From Microvirga brassicacearum (lineage in GTDB: Bacteria; Pseudomonadota; Alphaproteobacteria; Rhizobiales; Beijerinckiaceae), in contig NZ_VCMV01000038.1 of assembly GCF_008757455.1 (NCBI RefSeq), forward strand, positions 1 through 43,390: 43,390 nucleotides of DNA, written 5' to 3'. The notes under the pieces are model-generated. The model searched no databases. It was not told where the DNA came from and worked only from the letters and a program-made list of their open reading frames with translations. The translations under genes were made by a program, and so were the position numbers. Below, one piece after another: positions 22,362 to 31,075 of this stretch. The stretch's first letter is position 1, and each line of letters begins with the position of its first letter.

Positions 22362-24749
22362 ATGACGAAACCGAGCAAGCTGTCGGCGGCGGAGAACGCC
22401 ACCACCCTCGCAAGCGAGGACCGCCGGGACGTGGCCGCGTTGGAGGCAAGGCTTCGCGAGGCCGAAGCGCGGCTCCGGGACAGCAACGCCAAGCTGCGCA
22501 TGGCGCTCGAGATCGGAAAGCTCGGCTCATTCGAGTGGAACGTCCTGACCGATGAGATCGTCATGGCCGCGCCGACCCGGGAGGCGTTGGGGCTGCCCAC
22601 CGGGGAGCCACTCTTCTGCCCACGCTTCCAACTGCTCTTCCATCCCGCCGACCGGGAACGGATCGAGCAGGCGATGGGATACGCGCTGAAGACCAAAACC
22701 GATTTCAACACCGAAAGCCGGATCATCAGGCCGGATGGCCGCACCGGGCGCATCATTCTCCGGGGAAGCGTCGTTTCGGAGGGCGACAAGCCGGTGCAGG
22801 TGAACGCCATCATCCAGGACATCACCGAGCAGGAGCGTGCCAGGCGGGAAGGCAGCGTCGCGCAACGCCGGCAGGCGTTCCTGCTCAACCTGAACGATCG
22901 TTTGCGCGATCTTGAAGACCCGAACACCATCATGGAAGCGACGGCCGAAAGCCTCGGACAATTCCTCGAAGTCGATTTTGCCGGCTACGGCGAGGTCGAT
23001 GAAGAACTCGGCGTCAACATCATCGCCCGCGAATGGTCCCGTTGGGTCGTGAGCACCGAGGGCCGGCAGTTCCGCCTGAACGACTTCCTGCCCGACATGA
23101 TGGCTCAACTCAAGGAAGGCCGCATCATCGCGGTGGACGATGTCGAAACGGACCCGCGGGTCAGCACTCCGGCGATGCAGGCCATCTACAAGACCATCAA
23201 TGCCAGAACGGCGCTGGCGGTCCCGCTTCTGAAAAATCAGCATCTCGTTGCCCTGCTCTATCTGAATGCCGCCCGCCCGCGACGGTGGTCGACCGACGAT
23301 CTGGCGCTGGCCCAGGACGTCGCCGAACGGACATGGACGGCGGTCCAGAAGGCGCGGGCCGAGATCAGCCTGCGCGAGATCGAAGCGCGTTTCCGCATCA
23401 TCGCCGAGTCGCTGCCGGCGCTTGTCTGGATCGTGACGCCCGAACTCGAACTGACATTCACGAACGACCGCTGGGTGCGCTATTCGGGTTTCCCGAAGGA
23501 CCGGGCGCTCGGGCATAGCTGGATGACGACGATCTATCCGCCCGATATGGAGCGCATGAGAGAAGAACTCGTGCCGGTGCGTCAGAACGAGTCGCCTTAC
23601 GAGACCGAGGCCCGCTATCGCGCGGCGAATGGCGAATACCGCTGGCACCTCATCCGCGCGGCGCCTCTGCACAATGTGGGGGGTGAGTTCCTTGGTTGGT
23701 GCGGCACCAGCGTGGACATTCACGATCTCAAGCAGACCTCTACGGCGTTGCGTGAGAGCGAGGAACGTCTGTCGCTGGCACAAAAGGCTGTCGGCATCGG
23801 CGTGTTCGATTGGGACGTCACCTCAGGCAAGGTCACGTGGACTCCCGAGCAGGAGCGCCTGTTCGCGTTCGAGCCGAATACCTTCACGCAGGATTTTGCC
23901 GGCTGGGAGCTGCGCGTTCTTCCCCCAGACCTGGCGCCGACGAAAAAAGCCATCCAGGCGGCGATGGAGCGCCGGGATCCAGAAATCACCTTCTCGCATC
24001 GCATCGTGCTTCCCGACGGGTCCCTTCGGTACATCGAAGTCAATGCGAAGTTTTTCTACGACGCCGACGGCAAGCCGCTGCGCATGGTCGGCGTGAACAT
24101 CGACGTGACGCGCTACAAGCAGGCCGAACAACGCCAGCATCTCTTGATCCGCGAGCTTCATCACCGCGTCAAGAACACGCTCGCAACCGTGCAGGCGATC
24201 GTCGGATCGACCGCGCGCTCGACCTCGAGCATCGACGAATTCTATCAGAGCTTCGTGGGCCGCATCGTGTCCCTGTCGCGCACCCACAATCTTCTCACGG
24301 AGGATTACTGGCAGAAGGCGGCGCTCGAGGATCTGATCCGCACCGAGCTCGGCCCCTACGATGATGAAGCGCAGAGGCGCGTGTTCGTGTCCGGTCCGCC
24401 GGTCGAACTTCCGTCTGAAGCGGCGGTGCCCGTCGGCATGGCGATTCACGAACTCACCACCAACGCCGCCAAACACGGAGCGCTTTCGAATTTCGGCGGC
24501 AAGGTCGAAGTGCGGTGGAGCGTGGAGGAGCGCGATGGCGGCCCACGGTTGAATTTCTCGTGGATCGAGCAGGATGGTCCGCCCGTCGCCACGCCCTCGC
24601 GACAAGGGTTCGGCTCAAGGTTGCTGCAGCGCGTTCTGACAACGCAGCTCAACGCGGATGTGAATGTGGATTTCCGCGAAGACGGCCTTCGTTTCACGAT
24701 GATCATGCCGATCCCCCGCAATCCTCCGCTTCTGACGACGGAACCATAA
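22362..24749 (+). CDS. Soluble PAS-GAF-PAS-PAS HWE histidine kinase
   Basis: A 795-residue kinase with no membrane segment. From the ATG at 22362: coiled coil 20-48, PAS 1 at about 45-155, GAF at 170-330, PAS 2 at 340-455 (WIVTPELELTFTNDRWVRYS), PAS 3 at 470-585, then the HWE kinase domain from 590. The phospho-acceptor motif is LIRELHHRVKNTLATVQAIV (His601) and the ATP-site motif HELTTNAAKHGALS. HWE kinases sense light, redox or small molecules and often feed PhyR/EcfG general stress signalling. The partner is not encoded nearby. The frame stays open back into ptrB, but the upstream 56 residues are low complexity and no start there has a ribosome site. Confidence 0.9.
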   Translation: MTKPSKLSAAENATTLASEDRRDVAALEARLREAEARLRDSNAKLRMALEIGKLGSFEWNVLTDEIVMAAPTREALGLPTGEPLFCPRFQLLFHPADRERIEQAMGYALKTKTDFNTESRIIRPDGRTGRIILRGSVVSEGDKPVQVNAIIQDITEQERARREGSVAQRRQAFLLNLNDRLRDLEDPNTIMEATAESLGQFLEVDFAGYGEVDEELGVNIIAREWSRWVVSTEGRQFRLNDFLPDMMAQLKEGRIIAVDDVETDPRVSTPAMQAIYKTINARTALAVPLLKNQHLVALLYLNAARPRRWSTDDLALAQDVAERTWTAVQKARAEISLREIEARFRIIAESLPALVWIVTPELELTFTNDRWVRYSGFPKDRALGHSWMTTIYPPDMERMREELVPVRQNESPYETEARYRAANGEYRWHLIRAAPLHNVGGEFLGWCGTSVDIHDLKQTSTALRESEERLSLAQKAVGIGVFDWDVTSGKVTWTPEQERLFAFEPNTFTQDFAGWELRVLPPDLAPTKKAIQAAMERRDPEITFSHRIVLPDGSLRYIEVNAKFFYDADGKPLRMVGVNIDVTRYKQAEQRQHLLIRELHHRVKNTLATVQAIVGSTARSTSSIDEFYQSFVGRIVSLSRTHNLLTEDYWQKAALEDLIRTELGPYDDEAQRRVFVSGPPVELPSEAAVPVGMAIHELTTNAAKHGALSNFGGKVEVRWSVEERDGGPRLNFSWIEQDGPPVATPSRQGFGSRLLQRVLTTQLNADVNVDFREDGLRFTMIMPIPRNPPLLTTEP

Positions 24750-24754
24750 GCGCC

Positions 24755-25300
24755 ATGCTGCTCGATGCCTCCCGCTCGCATCTGATCGTTGTCGACGTGC
24801 AGCAGCGTCTGCTGCCGGCCATTCTCGACGGCGAACACCTGCTTCGGCGCATCGCGGTGCTGTTGCAGGGCGCACAGCGGCTCAACGTTCCGGTGACCGT
24901 GACGGAGCAATATCCCAAGGGCCTTGGTCCCACCGTCGGCGCGGTTGTCGAGGCGCTTCCGCCCGACGCCGTGGTGCTGCCGAAATTGAGTTTCTCGGCT
25001 GCCCGCGACAGCGCGATTGTCGAACGGCTGGAATCGCAAGGACGCGATCAACTCGTGATCTGCGGTACCGAGGCGCATGTCTGCGTCTTGCAAACCGCCC
25101 TCGGCTTTCGAGCGTCAGGCTTCGAGGTTGCGGTGGTTTCCGACGCGGTGTCCAGCCGCGCGTCCGCGAGCGTGAGCGCCGCCTGCGCGCGGCTGATTCA
25201 TGCGGGCTGTCAGTGGGTGACCACCGAGATGGTGATCTTCGAATGGCTCGCGCAGGCCGGAACGGACGATTTTCGCGCGCTGTCGGCTCTCATCAAGTAG
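24755..25300 (+). CDS. Isochorismatase-like cysteine hydrolase
   Basis: A 181-residue hydrolase of the isochorismatase superfamily. The catalytic triad is visible: Asp14 in IVVDVQQRLL, Lys77 in VVLPKLSFSA and Cys110 in ICGTEAHVCVLQTAL. TEQYPKGLGPTV and VVSDAVSSR are further family blocks, and the overall pattern is closest to the YcaC-like/nicotinamidase-related subgroup. The substrate is unknown; amides such as nicotinamide or ureido acids are typical. It starts five bases after the kinase stop and is probably co-transcribed with it. It overlaps the convergent membrane-protein gene by eight bases. Confidence 0.88.
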   Translation: MLLDASRSHLIVVDVQQRLLPAILDGEHLLRRIAVLLQGAQRLNVPVTVTEQYPKGLGPTVGAVVEALPPDAVVLPKLSFSAARDSAIVERLESQGRDQLVICGTEAHVCVLQTALGFRASGFEVAVVSDAVSSRASASVSAACARLIHAGCQWVTTEMVIFEWLAQAGTDDFRALSALIK

Positions 25301-26204
25301 AGGCGGAGGAATTGCCTTCGCCGCCGGCGGCGATGAACTCCTTCAACTCATCGAGCGAGCCGAAGCGGAAGAAGCCTTGCGGCGTTTCCGCCTCGATCGA
25401 TCCGTCGGAGAACATCACGTATTTGTTGTCGCCGGAATTGTAGGTGCCGATGACGGTCGCGGGTCCTTCGCTCGGCTCCGTCGGTTCGCTTTCATCCGCA
25501 GCCGCCGCTTCCACAAGCGGTTCTTCCTCGGGCTCGAAGACGTCTTCGTGATCGACCGCCGGTTCTTCGGCCGGCGGCTGTTCGTCGGAGAAGGATGGTT
25601 CCCGTTCGGGAAAATGAACCTCGGTGACGACGGTTTCGCGATACCGCTCGGCGAACAGGAAATCGGGCACCTTGCCCTCGGACACGTCGTCCCGCTCACG
25701 CGCGAAAGTCGGCTCCGCCTGCTCTTCGGCCGCCGCCGGGCGCGGCTCGAACGGCGCGCTCGCCTCGGCCTCCTCCTGCCGAGCCTTCTCGTCCGGCTCC
25801 TGCTCGTCCAACGGCGCCGTATCATCCTGACGGGTCTCGGCCGTCGGCTCGGTGGCCGCAGCGCCGCGCGATCCGAACAACCCGCCGGCAAGCGCACCCG
25901 CCGCCGCGCTCGCCACGTCCTCGAGGATGCGGCCTCGTGCCTGCGCCGCAGGGGTCGGAACGACCACTGTCTCGATCTCATCCTCGAGACTGAGCTGGAC
26001 GCGGGCAAGCTCTTCCTGGATGCGTGCCAGCCTCGATACGACGGCGGTGATGCCGATCAGAAGCGCGCCGCTCGAAGCGCCGATGATGCCCGAAATGACC
26101 ATCGTCCAGCCCCGTTCGACCAGCACGATGTCCCACCCCAGGATGGCCGCGAACAGACCACCGACGATCATCGCCAAAGCGAGGGCGTAAAGAGCGATGA
26201 TCAT
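25293..26204 (-). CDS. Acidic membrane protein, two helices plus disordered tail
   Basis: A 303-residue protein. Two transmembrane helices (MIIALYALALAMIVGGLFAA and GWTMVISGIIGASSGALLIG) are followed by a short coiled coil (SRLARIQEELARVQLSLEDE). A very acidic, Pro/Glu-rich disordered stretch covers about 100-250. A compact C-terminal block reads GTYNSGDNKYVMFSDGSIEA then ETPQGFFRFGSLDELKEFIA. The C-terminal block is the part most likely to be a folded domain; I have seen similar blocks in Hyphomicrobiales hypotheticals but recognise no named family. GGAG lies six bases before the ATG at 26204, which rules out the 20-residue upstream extension. The function is unknown; an envelope scaffold is one possibility. 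Confidence 0.75.
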   Translation of the reverse strand: MIIALYALALAMIVGGLFAAILGWDIVLVERGWTMVISGIIGASSGALLIGITAVVSRLARIQEELARVQLSLEDEIETVVVPTPAAQARGRILEDVASAAAGALAGGLFGSRGAAATEPTAETRQDDTAPLDEQEPDEKARQEEAEASAPFEPRPAAAEEQAEPTFARERDDVSEGKVPDFLFAERYRETVVTEVHFPEREPSFSDEQPPAEEPAVDHEDVFEPEEEPLVEAAAADESEPTEPSEGPATVIGTYNSGDNKYVMFSDGSIEAETPQGFFRFGSLDELKEFIAAGGEGNSSAST

Positions 26205-26342
26205 GCAATCTCCGTGACGCAAACAAAGGTTGCCGCAAGGCAAGGCCCCATTTTTATAGGGCAAAGGTTAAATCATGGAAAGCTTGGCGAAAAAAAGACA
26301 AGAGCTTCGCCGTTGCCCTCAAGCCTGCCGCGCTTTAACTAC

Positions 26343-26450
26343 AGCATGTCCCGCAAACGTTGACGGACCTTTCCGCCGTGGGACATGCTCAGATTTATGA
26401 TTTTGAGCGAATTCTTGTCGGCCGGGTGATGTCGCCCGGTCGAAGCGCTC
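26343..26450. repeat. Hyphomicrobiales-type palindromic repeat upstream of sodB
   Basis: AGCATGTCCC at 26343-26352 pairs perfectly with GGGACATGCT at 26380-26389. A second imperfect stem, GAGCG at 26405-26409 with CGCTC at 26446-26450, follows and contains CCGGG/CCCGG. The layout matches a repeat family I associate with this order (from memory). It ends 36 bases before the sodB ATG and so probably lies in its promoter or leader. Confidence 0.7.
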
Positions 26451-26486
26451 CGGCCTAAAGGTCGCTCAATTCCAAAGGAGACGTCG

Positions 26487-27086
26487 ATGTCGTTCACTCT
26501 TCCCGAACTGCCTTACGCCTATGACGCTTTGCAGCCCTACATGTCGAAGGAAACGCTGGAATACCATCACGACAAGCACCACGCCGCTTATGTGAATACC
26601 GGCAACAACCTGATGAAGGGGACCGAGTTCGAGGGCAAGAGCGTCGAGGAAGTCGTCAAGGGCACCTACGGCAAGAACCAGCCGCTCTTCAACAACGCGG
26701 GCCAACATTATAACCATCTGCATTTCTGGAAGTGGATGAAGCCGAATGGCGGCGGCGCATTGCCGGGCGCGCTCGAGAAGAAGATCATCGAGGATCTCGG
26801 CTCGGTCGAGAAGATGAAAGAGGATTTCGTCCAGGCCGGCGTCGGCCAGTTCGGCTCGGGCTGGGCTTGGCTTGCGGTCAAGGACGGCAAGATCACCATC
26901 ATGAAGACCCCGAACGGCGAGAACCCGCTGGTTCACGGCGCCCAGCCGATCCTCGGCTGCGACGTGTGGGAGCATTCCTACTACATCGATTATCGCAACC
27001 GTCGCCCCGATTACCTCAAGGCCTTCCTCGACGATCTCGTGAACTGGGACTACGTCGCGGAGATGTATGCCAGCGCGTCGCGCTAA
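26487..27086 (+). CDS. sodB: Superoxide dismutase, Fe/Mn family
   Basis: A 199-residue cytoplasmic superoxide dismutase converting superoxide to peroxide and oxygen. Metal ligands are His27 (LEYHHDKHH), His77 (NNAGQHYNHLHFW), Asp159 and His163 (GCDVWEHSYYIDY). Gln73 in NNAGQ lies where Fe-type enzymes keep the outer-sphere glutamine, whereas Mn-type enzymes usually have Gly there; this favours iron, or cambialistic use. There is no signal peptide. AAAGGAG precedes the ATG by six bases. It is monocistronic, with a strong terminator downstream. An intergenic palindromic repeat sits directly upstream. Confidence 0.96.
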   Translation: MSFTLPELPYAYDALQPYMSKETLEYHHDKHHAAYVNTGNNLMKGTEFEGKSVEEVVKGTYGKNQPLFNNAGQHYNHLHFWKWMKPNGGGALPGALEKKIIEDLGSVEKMKEDFVQAGVGQFGSGWAWLAVKDGKITIMKTPNGENPLVHGAQPILGCDVWEHSYYIDYRNRRPDYLKAFLDDLVNWDYVAEMYASASR

Positions 27087-27107
27087 ACCGACCGAGCCGA
27101 CCTAGAG

Positions 27108-27138
27108 CGGGCCCCTTTTCGGGGCCCGTTTTGTTTTT
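27108..27138 (+). terminator. Intrinsic terminator after sodB
   Basis: CGGGCCCC (27108-27115) pairs with GGGGCCCG (27121-27128), with loop TTTTC, followed by TTTTGTTTTT. This is a strong rho-independent terminator. Confidence 0.93.
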
Positions 27139-27249
27139 ATCGCACACGCCCGGCGGCTTTTTGGATTCGAAAGCAAGAGCCGGAGTGAGGCGCCGGGCTG
27201 GGAATGGCAGATTGGGTTCACGACATGAGGTATTGGTAAGGAGCGAGCC

Positions 27250-28332
27250 ATGAGTGCTCTCGTCGAAATGGACCTGAAGATGGAACTTCCCACCGAACTC
27301 GATCCCCGTTGGGCTCGCGTCGCCGCGCGGGATCGGTCGGCCGACGGTGAATTCTTCTATTCGGTCAGGACGACCGGTGTTTATTGCCGTCCGTCCTGCG
27401 CCTCGCGTCTCGCCAACCCGAAGAATGTCGGCTTCCACGCGACCGCGGCGGAGGCGGAGGCGGCGGGATTTCGGCCCTGCAAGCGTTGCAAGCCCGACCA
27501 ATCCTCACGGGACGAGCAATATGCCGCGACGATCGCCGAGGCTTGCCGGACGATCGAGACCGCCGAGGAAGCCCCCTCTCTGGCCGAGCTGGCCGAGGCT
27601 GCGGGCCTCAGCACGTTCCATTTCCACCGGGTGTTCAAGGCCGTCACCGGCGTGACGCCGAAGGAATACGCCATGGCGCATCGGGCGAGCCGGGTCCGGG
27701 ATCAGCTTTCGCGCAGCGCCTCGGTGACCGAGGCGATCTATGATTCGGGTTTTAACTCGAACAGCCGGTTCTATGAGAAATCCGACCACATGCTGGGCAT
27801 GACACCGAGCGATTTTCGCGCTGGCGGGGCGAATAACGACATCCGCTTCGCCGTTGGCGAATGCTCGCTGGGCTCGATCCTGGTGGCGACGAGCGCCAAG
27901 GGGATCTGCGCGATTTTGATGGGCGACGATCCGGACGTCCTGGTGCGCAATCTTCAGGATCGCTTCCCCCGCGCCAACCTGATCGGCGGAGACGCCGAAT
28001 TCGAGCAACTGGTCGCCCGTGTGGTGGGCTTCGTGGAGGCGCCCGCCATCGGCCTCGAACTTCCCCTCGATCTGCGTGGCACCGCCTTCCAGCAGCGGGT
28101 GTGGCTGGCGCTTCGTGAGATCCCGGCCGGCAAGACCGCCAGCTACGCCGATATCGCCCGGCGGATCGGTTCGCCGAAAGCCGTCAGGGGCGTCGCCCAA
28201 GCCTGCGCCGCCAACGCGCTGGCGGTGGCGATCCCGTGCCACCGGGTCGTCAGGAGCGATGGCGCTCTCTCGGGCTATCGCTGGGGCGTCGAACGGAAAC
28301 GGGCGCTCCTCGATCGGGAGAATGCCGCATGA
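27250..28332 (+). CDS. ada: Ada bifunctional methyltransferase/transcription activator
   Basis: A 360-residue adaptive-response protein. The N-terminal Ada zinc domain has Cys46 and Cys50 (GVYCRPSCASR) and Cys77 and Cys80 (FRPCKRCKP); the first of these accepts methyl groups from phosphotriesters. An AraC-type helix-turn-helix follows (AGLSTFHFHRVFKAVTGVTP). The C-terminal O6-alkylguanine transferase has VAIPCHRVVRSDGALSGYRW, with acceptor Cys330. Methylated Ada activates its own operon. AAGGAG precedes the ATG by seven bases. It overlaps the next gene by four bases (ATGA), so a 2OG-dependent oxygenase is co-translated. All key residues are present. Confidence 0.96.
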   Translation: MSALVEMDLKMELPTELDPRWARVAARDRSADGEFFYSVRTTGVYCRPSCASRLANPKNVGFHATAAEAEAAGFRPCKRCKPDQSSRDEQYAATIAEACRTIETAEEAPSLAELAEAAGLSTFHFHRVFKAVTGVTPKEYAMAHRASRVRDQLSRSASVTEAIYDSGFNSNSRFYEKSDHMLGMTPSDFRAGGANNDIRFAVGECSLGSILVATSAKGICAILMGDDPDVLVRNLQDRFPRANLIGGDAEFEQLVARVVGFVEAPAIGLELPLDLRGTAFQQRVWLALREIPAGKTASYADIARRIGSPKAVRGVAQACAANALAVAIPCHRVVRSDGALSGYRWGVERKRALLDRENAA

Positions 28333-29078
28333 CCGCGCAATTGAACCATCACGCGGCCGCCTCGGTGGCAGATTCCGCCGCCGACCGCGTAGCCCGCATC
28401 GATTGGCAGGGCGTCGTTGCGGGGCTCGGCGAGCAGGGCTCCACGGTCCTGAAGCAATTGCTCTCGCCGCAGGAATGCGCGGCGATCTCGGCGCTCTATG
28501 CGGATGACGACCATTTCCGCAGCCGCATCGTCATGAGCCGCCACGGCTTCGGCCGTGGCGAGTACAAATATTTCAACTACCCGCTGCCCCCGCTCATCGG
28601 CGGTTTGCGCTCGGCGCTCTATGCGCGCCTTGCCCCCGTTGCCAATGAGTGGAACGAGCGCATGGGTATCGCCGTGCGCTATCCGGCGGAACACGCGGAT
28701 TTTCTCGCCCTGTGCCATGAAGCCGGCCAGCTCCGCCCGACGCCGCTCCTGCTGCAATACGGTCCCGGCGACTACAATTGCCTGCATCAGGATCTCTACG
28801 GGGAACTGGCCTTCCCGCTCCAGGTCGCCATCCTGCTCTCCGAGCCGGGGAAGGATTTCACCGGCGGCGAATTCGTGCTCACGGAGCAGCGTCCGCGCAT
28901 GCAGTCCCGCCCGGAGGTGGTGCCGCTGCGTCAGGGCGATGCGGTCGCTTTCGCGGTTCATCATCGCCCGGTGAACGGGACCCGTGGCACCTATCGGGTC
29001 AACCTGCGGCACGGCGTCAGCCGGCTGCGTTCGGGGCGCCGCCACACCGTCGGCATCATTTTCCACGACGCAACGTAA
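28329..29078 (+). CDS. 2OG-Fe(II) oxygenase, coupled to ada
   Basis: A 249-residue 2-oxoglutarate/iron dioxygenase. The metal site reads YNCLHQDLYGEL (His153, Asp155) and the distal His228 in NLRHGVSRLRSGRRHTVG, with Arg237/238 for 2-oxoglutarate. A double-stranded beta-helix between them includes PLQVAILLSEPGKDFTGGEF, typical of prolyl-hydroxylase-like folds rather than classical AlkB (HxD...NDHK). The ATGA overlap with ada and the probable Ada control suggest a role in alkylation repair or protection, as AlkB is in Escherichia; this is inference. It is convergent with the YdjC-type gene. Confidence 0.88.
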   Translation: MTAQLNHHAAASVADSAADRVARIDWQGVVAGLGEQGSTVLKQLLSPQECAAISALYADDDHFRSRIVMSRHGFGRGEYKYFNYPLPPLIGGLRSALYARLAPVANEWNERMGIAVRYPAEHADFLALCHEAGQLRPTPLLLQYGPGDYNCLHQDLYGELAFPLQVAILLSEPGKDFTGGEFVLTEQRPRMQSRPEVVPLRQGDAVAFAVHHRPVNGTRGTYRVNLRHGVSRLRSGRRHTVGIIFHDAT

Positions 29079-29085
29079 GGGATCC

Positions 29086-29934
29086 CTACGGCGTCACGCC
29101 TTTTGTGAGCGTGATCGCCCGCTCCTGAAGCAACCGGTCGAAAGCCTCGGACCTCAAGAACGCCAGTTCGGCGGGCCTGCTTTCCACGGCCGGATCGAGA
29201 CCGCGCAACTCGTCGTCGACGTAACCGGGATGGCACATGACGAGCGGTCGCGGCCCGAGCGCCGTGAAGGCGTCGCTGAAAATCCGCTCCGGCGGCACCG
29301 AGAGGTCGAACGGCGCATAGCCCGAGAAGCCGTCATTTGTCGGAAACCCGGCGGCCCGGGCGCGGGCTCGGAAACCGGACGCAAGGGCGCCGACGAGAAG
29401 CGCCTTTCCGCGCCCGACTGATCTGCGCAGCACGGGGCGGACCGGCTCCGACGGATCGCGCAGCCAGAGCCGGCCCTGGTACCCGCGCTCGGTCAACACG
29501 GCCAGAAGCGCCAGCCGGACGACCGGCAGCACATGGACATGCTGGTGGCCATCGACAAAGGTGGGAATTTCACCGTGGACGATCTCGAAGGCTATGAATT
29601 GCCGGGCGATCTCGGCCCTCACCTCGCTGAGCGAGAGGCGCCCGGTCAGGGACTTCACCAACAGATTTTTCAGAGGCGGAAACCGGCCATCCGGCGCCAG
29701 GATCGGCATCGGTCCGACGGGCGAGCCGACCGTCAGGTTCAGGTGCAGCCCGATCCCGATGCGGCCGATCAGCGGCTTGAGAGCCTGCGCCGATCGCCGC
29801 CAGCCGGGCATGTTCGTCATCGCGCCCGTCGCCGAGATCCGGCCGCTCTCGGCCAGTTCGAGGATGCCCCGGCTGACGCCGTCGGTGAGGCCGAAATCGT
29901 CGGCGCAGAGCACGACTTTGCGCGTCGCGGCCAT
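29086..29934 (-). CDS. ChbG/YdjC-HpnK family carbohydrate deacetylase
   Basis: A 282-residue YdjC-superfamily protein. Metal and catalytic motifs are VVLCADDFGLTDGVSRGILE (Asp-Asp), IGLHLNLTVG (His) and FVDGHQHVHVLPVV (His-x-His). LVMCHPGYVDDELR near the C-terminus is also typical. Members deacetylate N-acetyl sugars; HpnK homologues are linked to hopanoid head-group synthesis, and a neighbouring GT2 glycosyltransferase and flippase would fit glycolipid or polysaccharide work. The ATG at 29934 has GGGGA five bases upstream; a TTG at 29946 lies four codons earlier. It is divergent from the GT2 gene. Confidence 0.85.
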   Translation of the reverse strand: MAATRKVVLCADDFGLTDGVSRGILELAESGRISATGAMTNMPGWRRSAQALKPLIGRIGIGLHLNLTVGSPVGPMPILAPDGRFPPLKNLLVKSLTGRLSLSEVRAEIARQFIAFEIVHGEIPTFVDGHQHVHVLPVVRLALLAVLTERGYQGRLWLRDPSEPVRPVLRRSVGRGKALLVGALASGFRARARAAGFPTNDGFSGYAPFDLSVPPERIFSDAFTALGPRPLVMCHPGYVDDELRGLDPAVESRPAELAFLRSEAFDRLLQERAITLTKGVTP

Positions 29935-30085
29935 GAATTTCCCCAAAAAACGCCCTCAACCCAGCCTAGCCGGGATTCGGACTTCGTCATGACCAATAGC
30001 CACATGGCCGGAAAATTGCTCTAAGCCTCTTGAGCCCAAAAGGAAACTCGGCTCTCAATGCGCCCACCATCGAGAGGAAAATCGC

Positions 30086-31072
30086 TTGGCGTCGCCTGAA
30101 CTCAGCGTCATCATTCCGGTCCATAACGAGAGCGCCAATATCGCGCCGCTCTGCGCACGGCTTTTACCGGTGCTCAACCGCCTCACCCCGGTATGGGAGA
30201 TTATTTTCGTCGACGACGGCAGTCCGGACGACACCCTCGCGCTCATCAAGGTGCAAAGCCTGCGCGAGCCTCGCATCGGGGCTGTCTCCTTCAGCCGCAA
30301 TTTCGGCAAGGAGGTCGCCATCGCCGCCGGTCTCGATCATGTCAGGGGTGACGCGGTGGTCATCATGGATGCGGATCTTCAGCACCCGCCGGAGATGATC
30401 GAGGCTTTCGTGGCGAAATGGCGCGAAGGCTATCTGATGGTCTATGGCCAACGCACCGACCGGTCCGACGAAACGCGGGTCAAGCGCGGTTTCGCCCACC
30501 TGTTCTATCGCCTGTTCTCCCGCTTCGGCGAAATCAGCCTGCCCGAAGGCGCCGGCGATTTCCGGCTCATCGACCGCAAGGGCGTCGAGGTTCTGCGGAC
30601 TTTGGGCGAAAAGGCCCGCTTCTCGAAGGGGCTTTATGCCTGGATCGGCTTCAAGAGTACCGGCGTCCCGTTCGTGGTCGAGGACCGGCTTCACGGCACT
30701 ACCCAGTGGAGCTTCCGCAAGCTCTTCCGTTTCGCCTTTGACGGCATCGCGTCGTTTTCCACCGTCCCGCTGCGGGTGTGGACCTATCTCGGGACGCTGA
30801 TCTCGATCTGCTCGATCGCCACCGCAACCTACTTTCTCGTCAGCACGCTGCTGTTCGGCACCGATCTGCCGGGCTTTCCAAGCCTGATCGTTTCGCTGAC
30901 TTTCTTTTCCGGCGTCCAATTGCTGTCGCTCGGCATCATCGGCGAATATGTCGGCCGCATCTTTGCCGAGGTGAAGCGCCGACCGCTCTACGTGGTGGCC
31001 GAACGGGTCGGCACCGCTGCCGAAGTCAGCACCTCGCTGGTCCAGGACGATCCTCGGTTACGCCGGGCCTGA
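30086..31072 (+). CDS. GT2 family glycosyltransferase (GtrB/ArnC-like)
   Basis: A 328-residue membrane-bound transferase. The GT2 A-domain has ELSVIIPVHNESANI, IIFVDDGSPDDT, SFSRNFGKEVAIAAGLD and the DxD-type VVIMDADLQHPPE. GDFRLIDRKGVEVL and GTTQWSFRKLFRFAFDGI are typical of the polyprenyl-phosphate glycosyltransferases GtrB, ArnC and DPM1. Two C-terminal transmembrane helices (TYLGTLISICSIATATYFLV; FPSLIVSLTFFSGVQLLSLG) complete the family layout. It likely transfers a sugar from a nucleotide donor to undecaprenyl phosphate. The start codon is TTG with GAGAGGA upstream. murJ follows three bases after its stop, so they form an operon. Confidence 0.9.
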   Translation: MASPELSVIIPVHNESANIAPLCARLLPVLNRLTPVWEIIFVDDGSPDDTLALIKVQSLREPRIGAVSFSRNFGKEVAIAAGLDHVRGDAVVIMDADLQHPPEMIEAFVAKWREGYLMVYGQRTDRSDETRVKRGFAHLFYRLFSRFGEISLPEGAGDFRLIDRKGVEVLRTLGEKARFSKGLYAWIGFKSTGVPFVVEDRLHGTTQWSFRKLFRFAFDGIASFSTVPLRVWTYLGTLISICSIATATYFLVSTLLFGTDLPGFPSLIVSLTFFSGVQLLSLGIIGEYVGRIFAEVKRRPLYVVAERVGTAAEVSTSLVQDDPRLRRA

Positions 31073-31075
31073 TCG

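Noticed and set aside
20039..22933. A 964-codon minus-strand open frame, the longest in the window
   Set aside because: It lies antisense to intact oligopeptidase B and the HWE kinase, spans their junction, and is made of low-complexity Arg/Ala/Gly runs. It is a GC-rich shadow.
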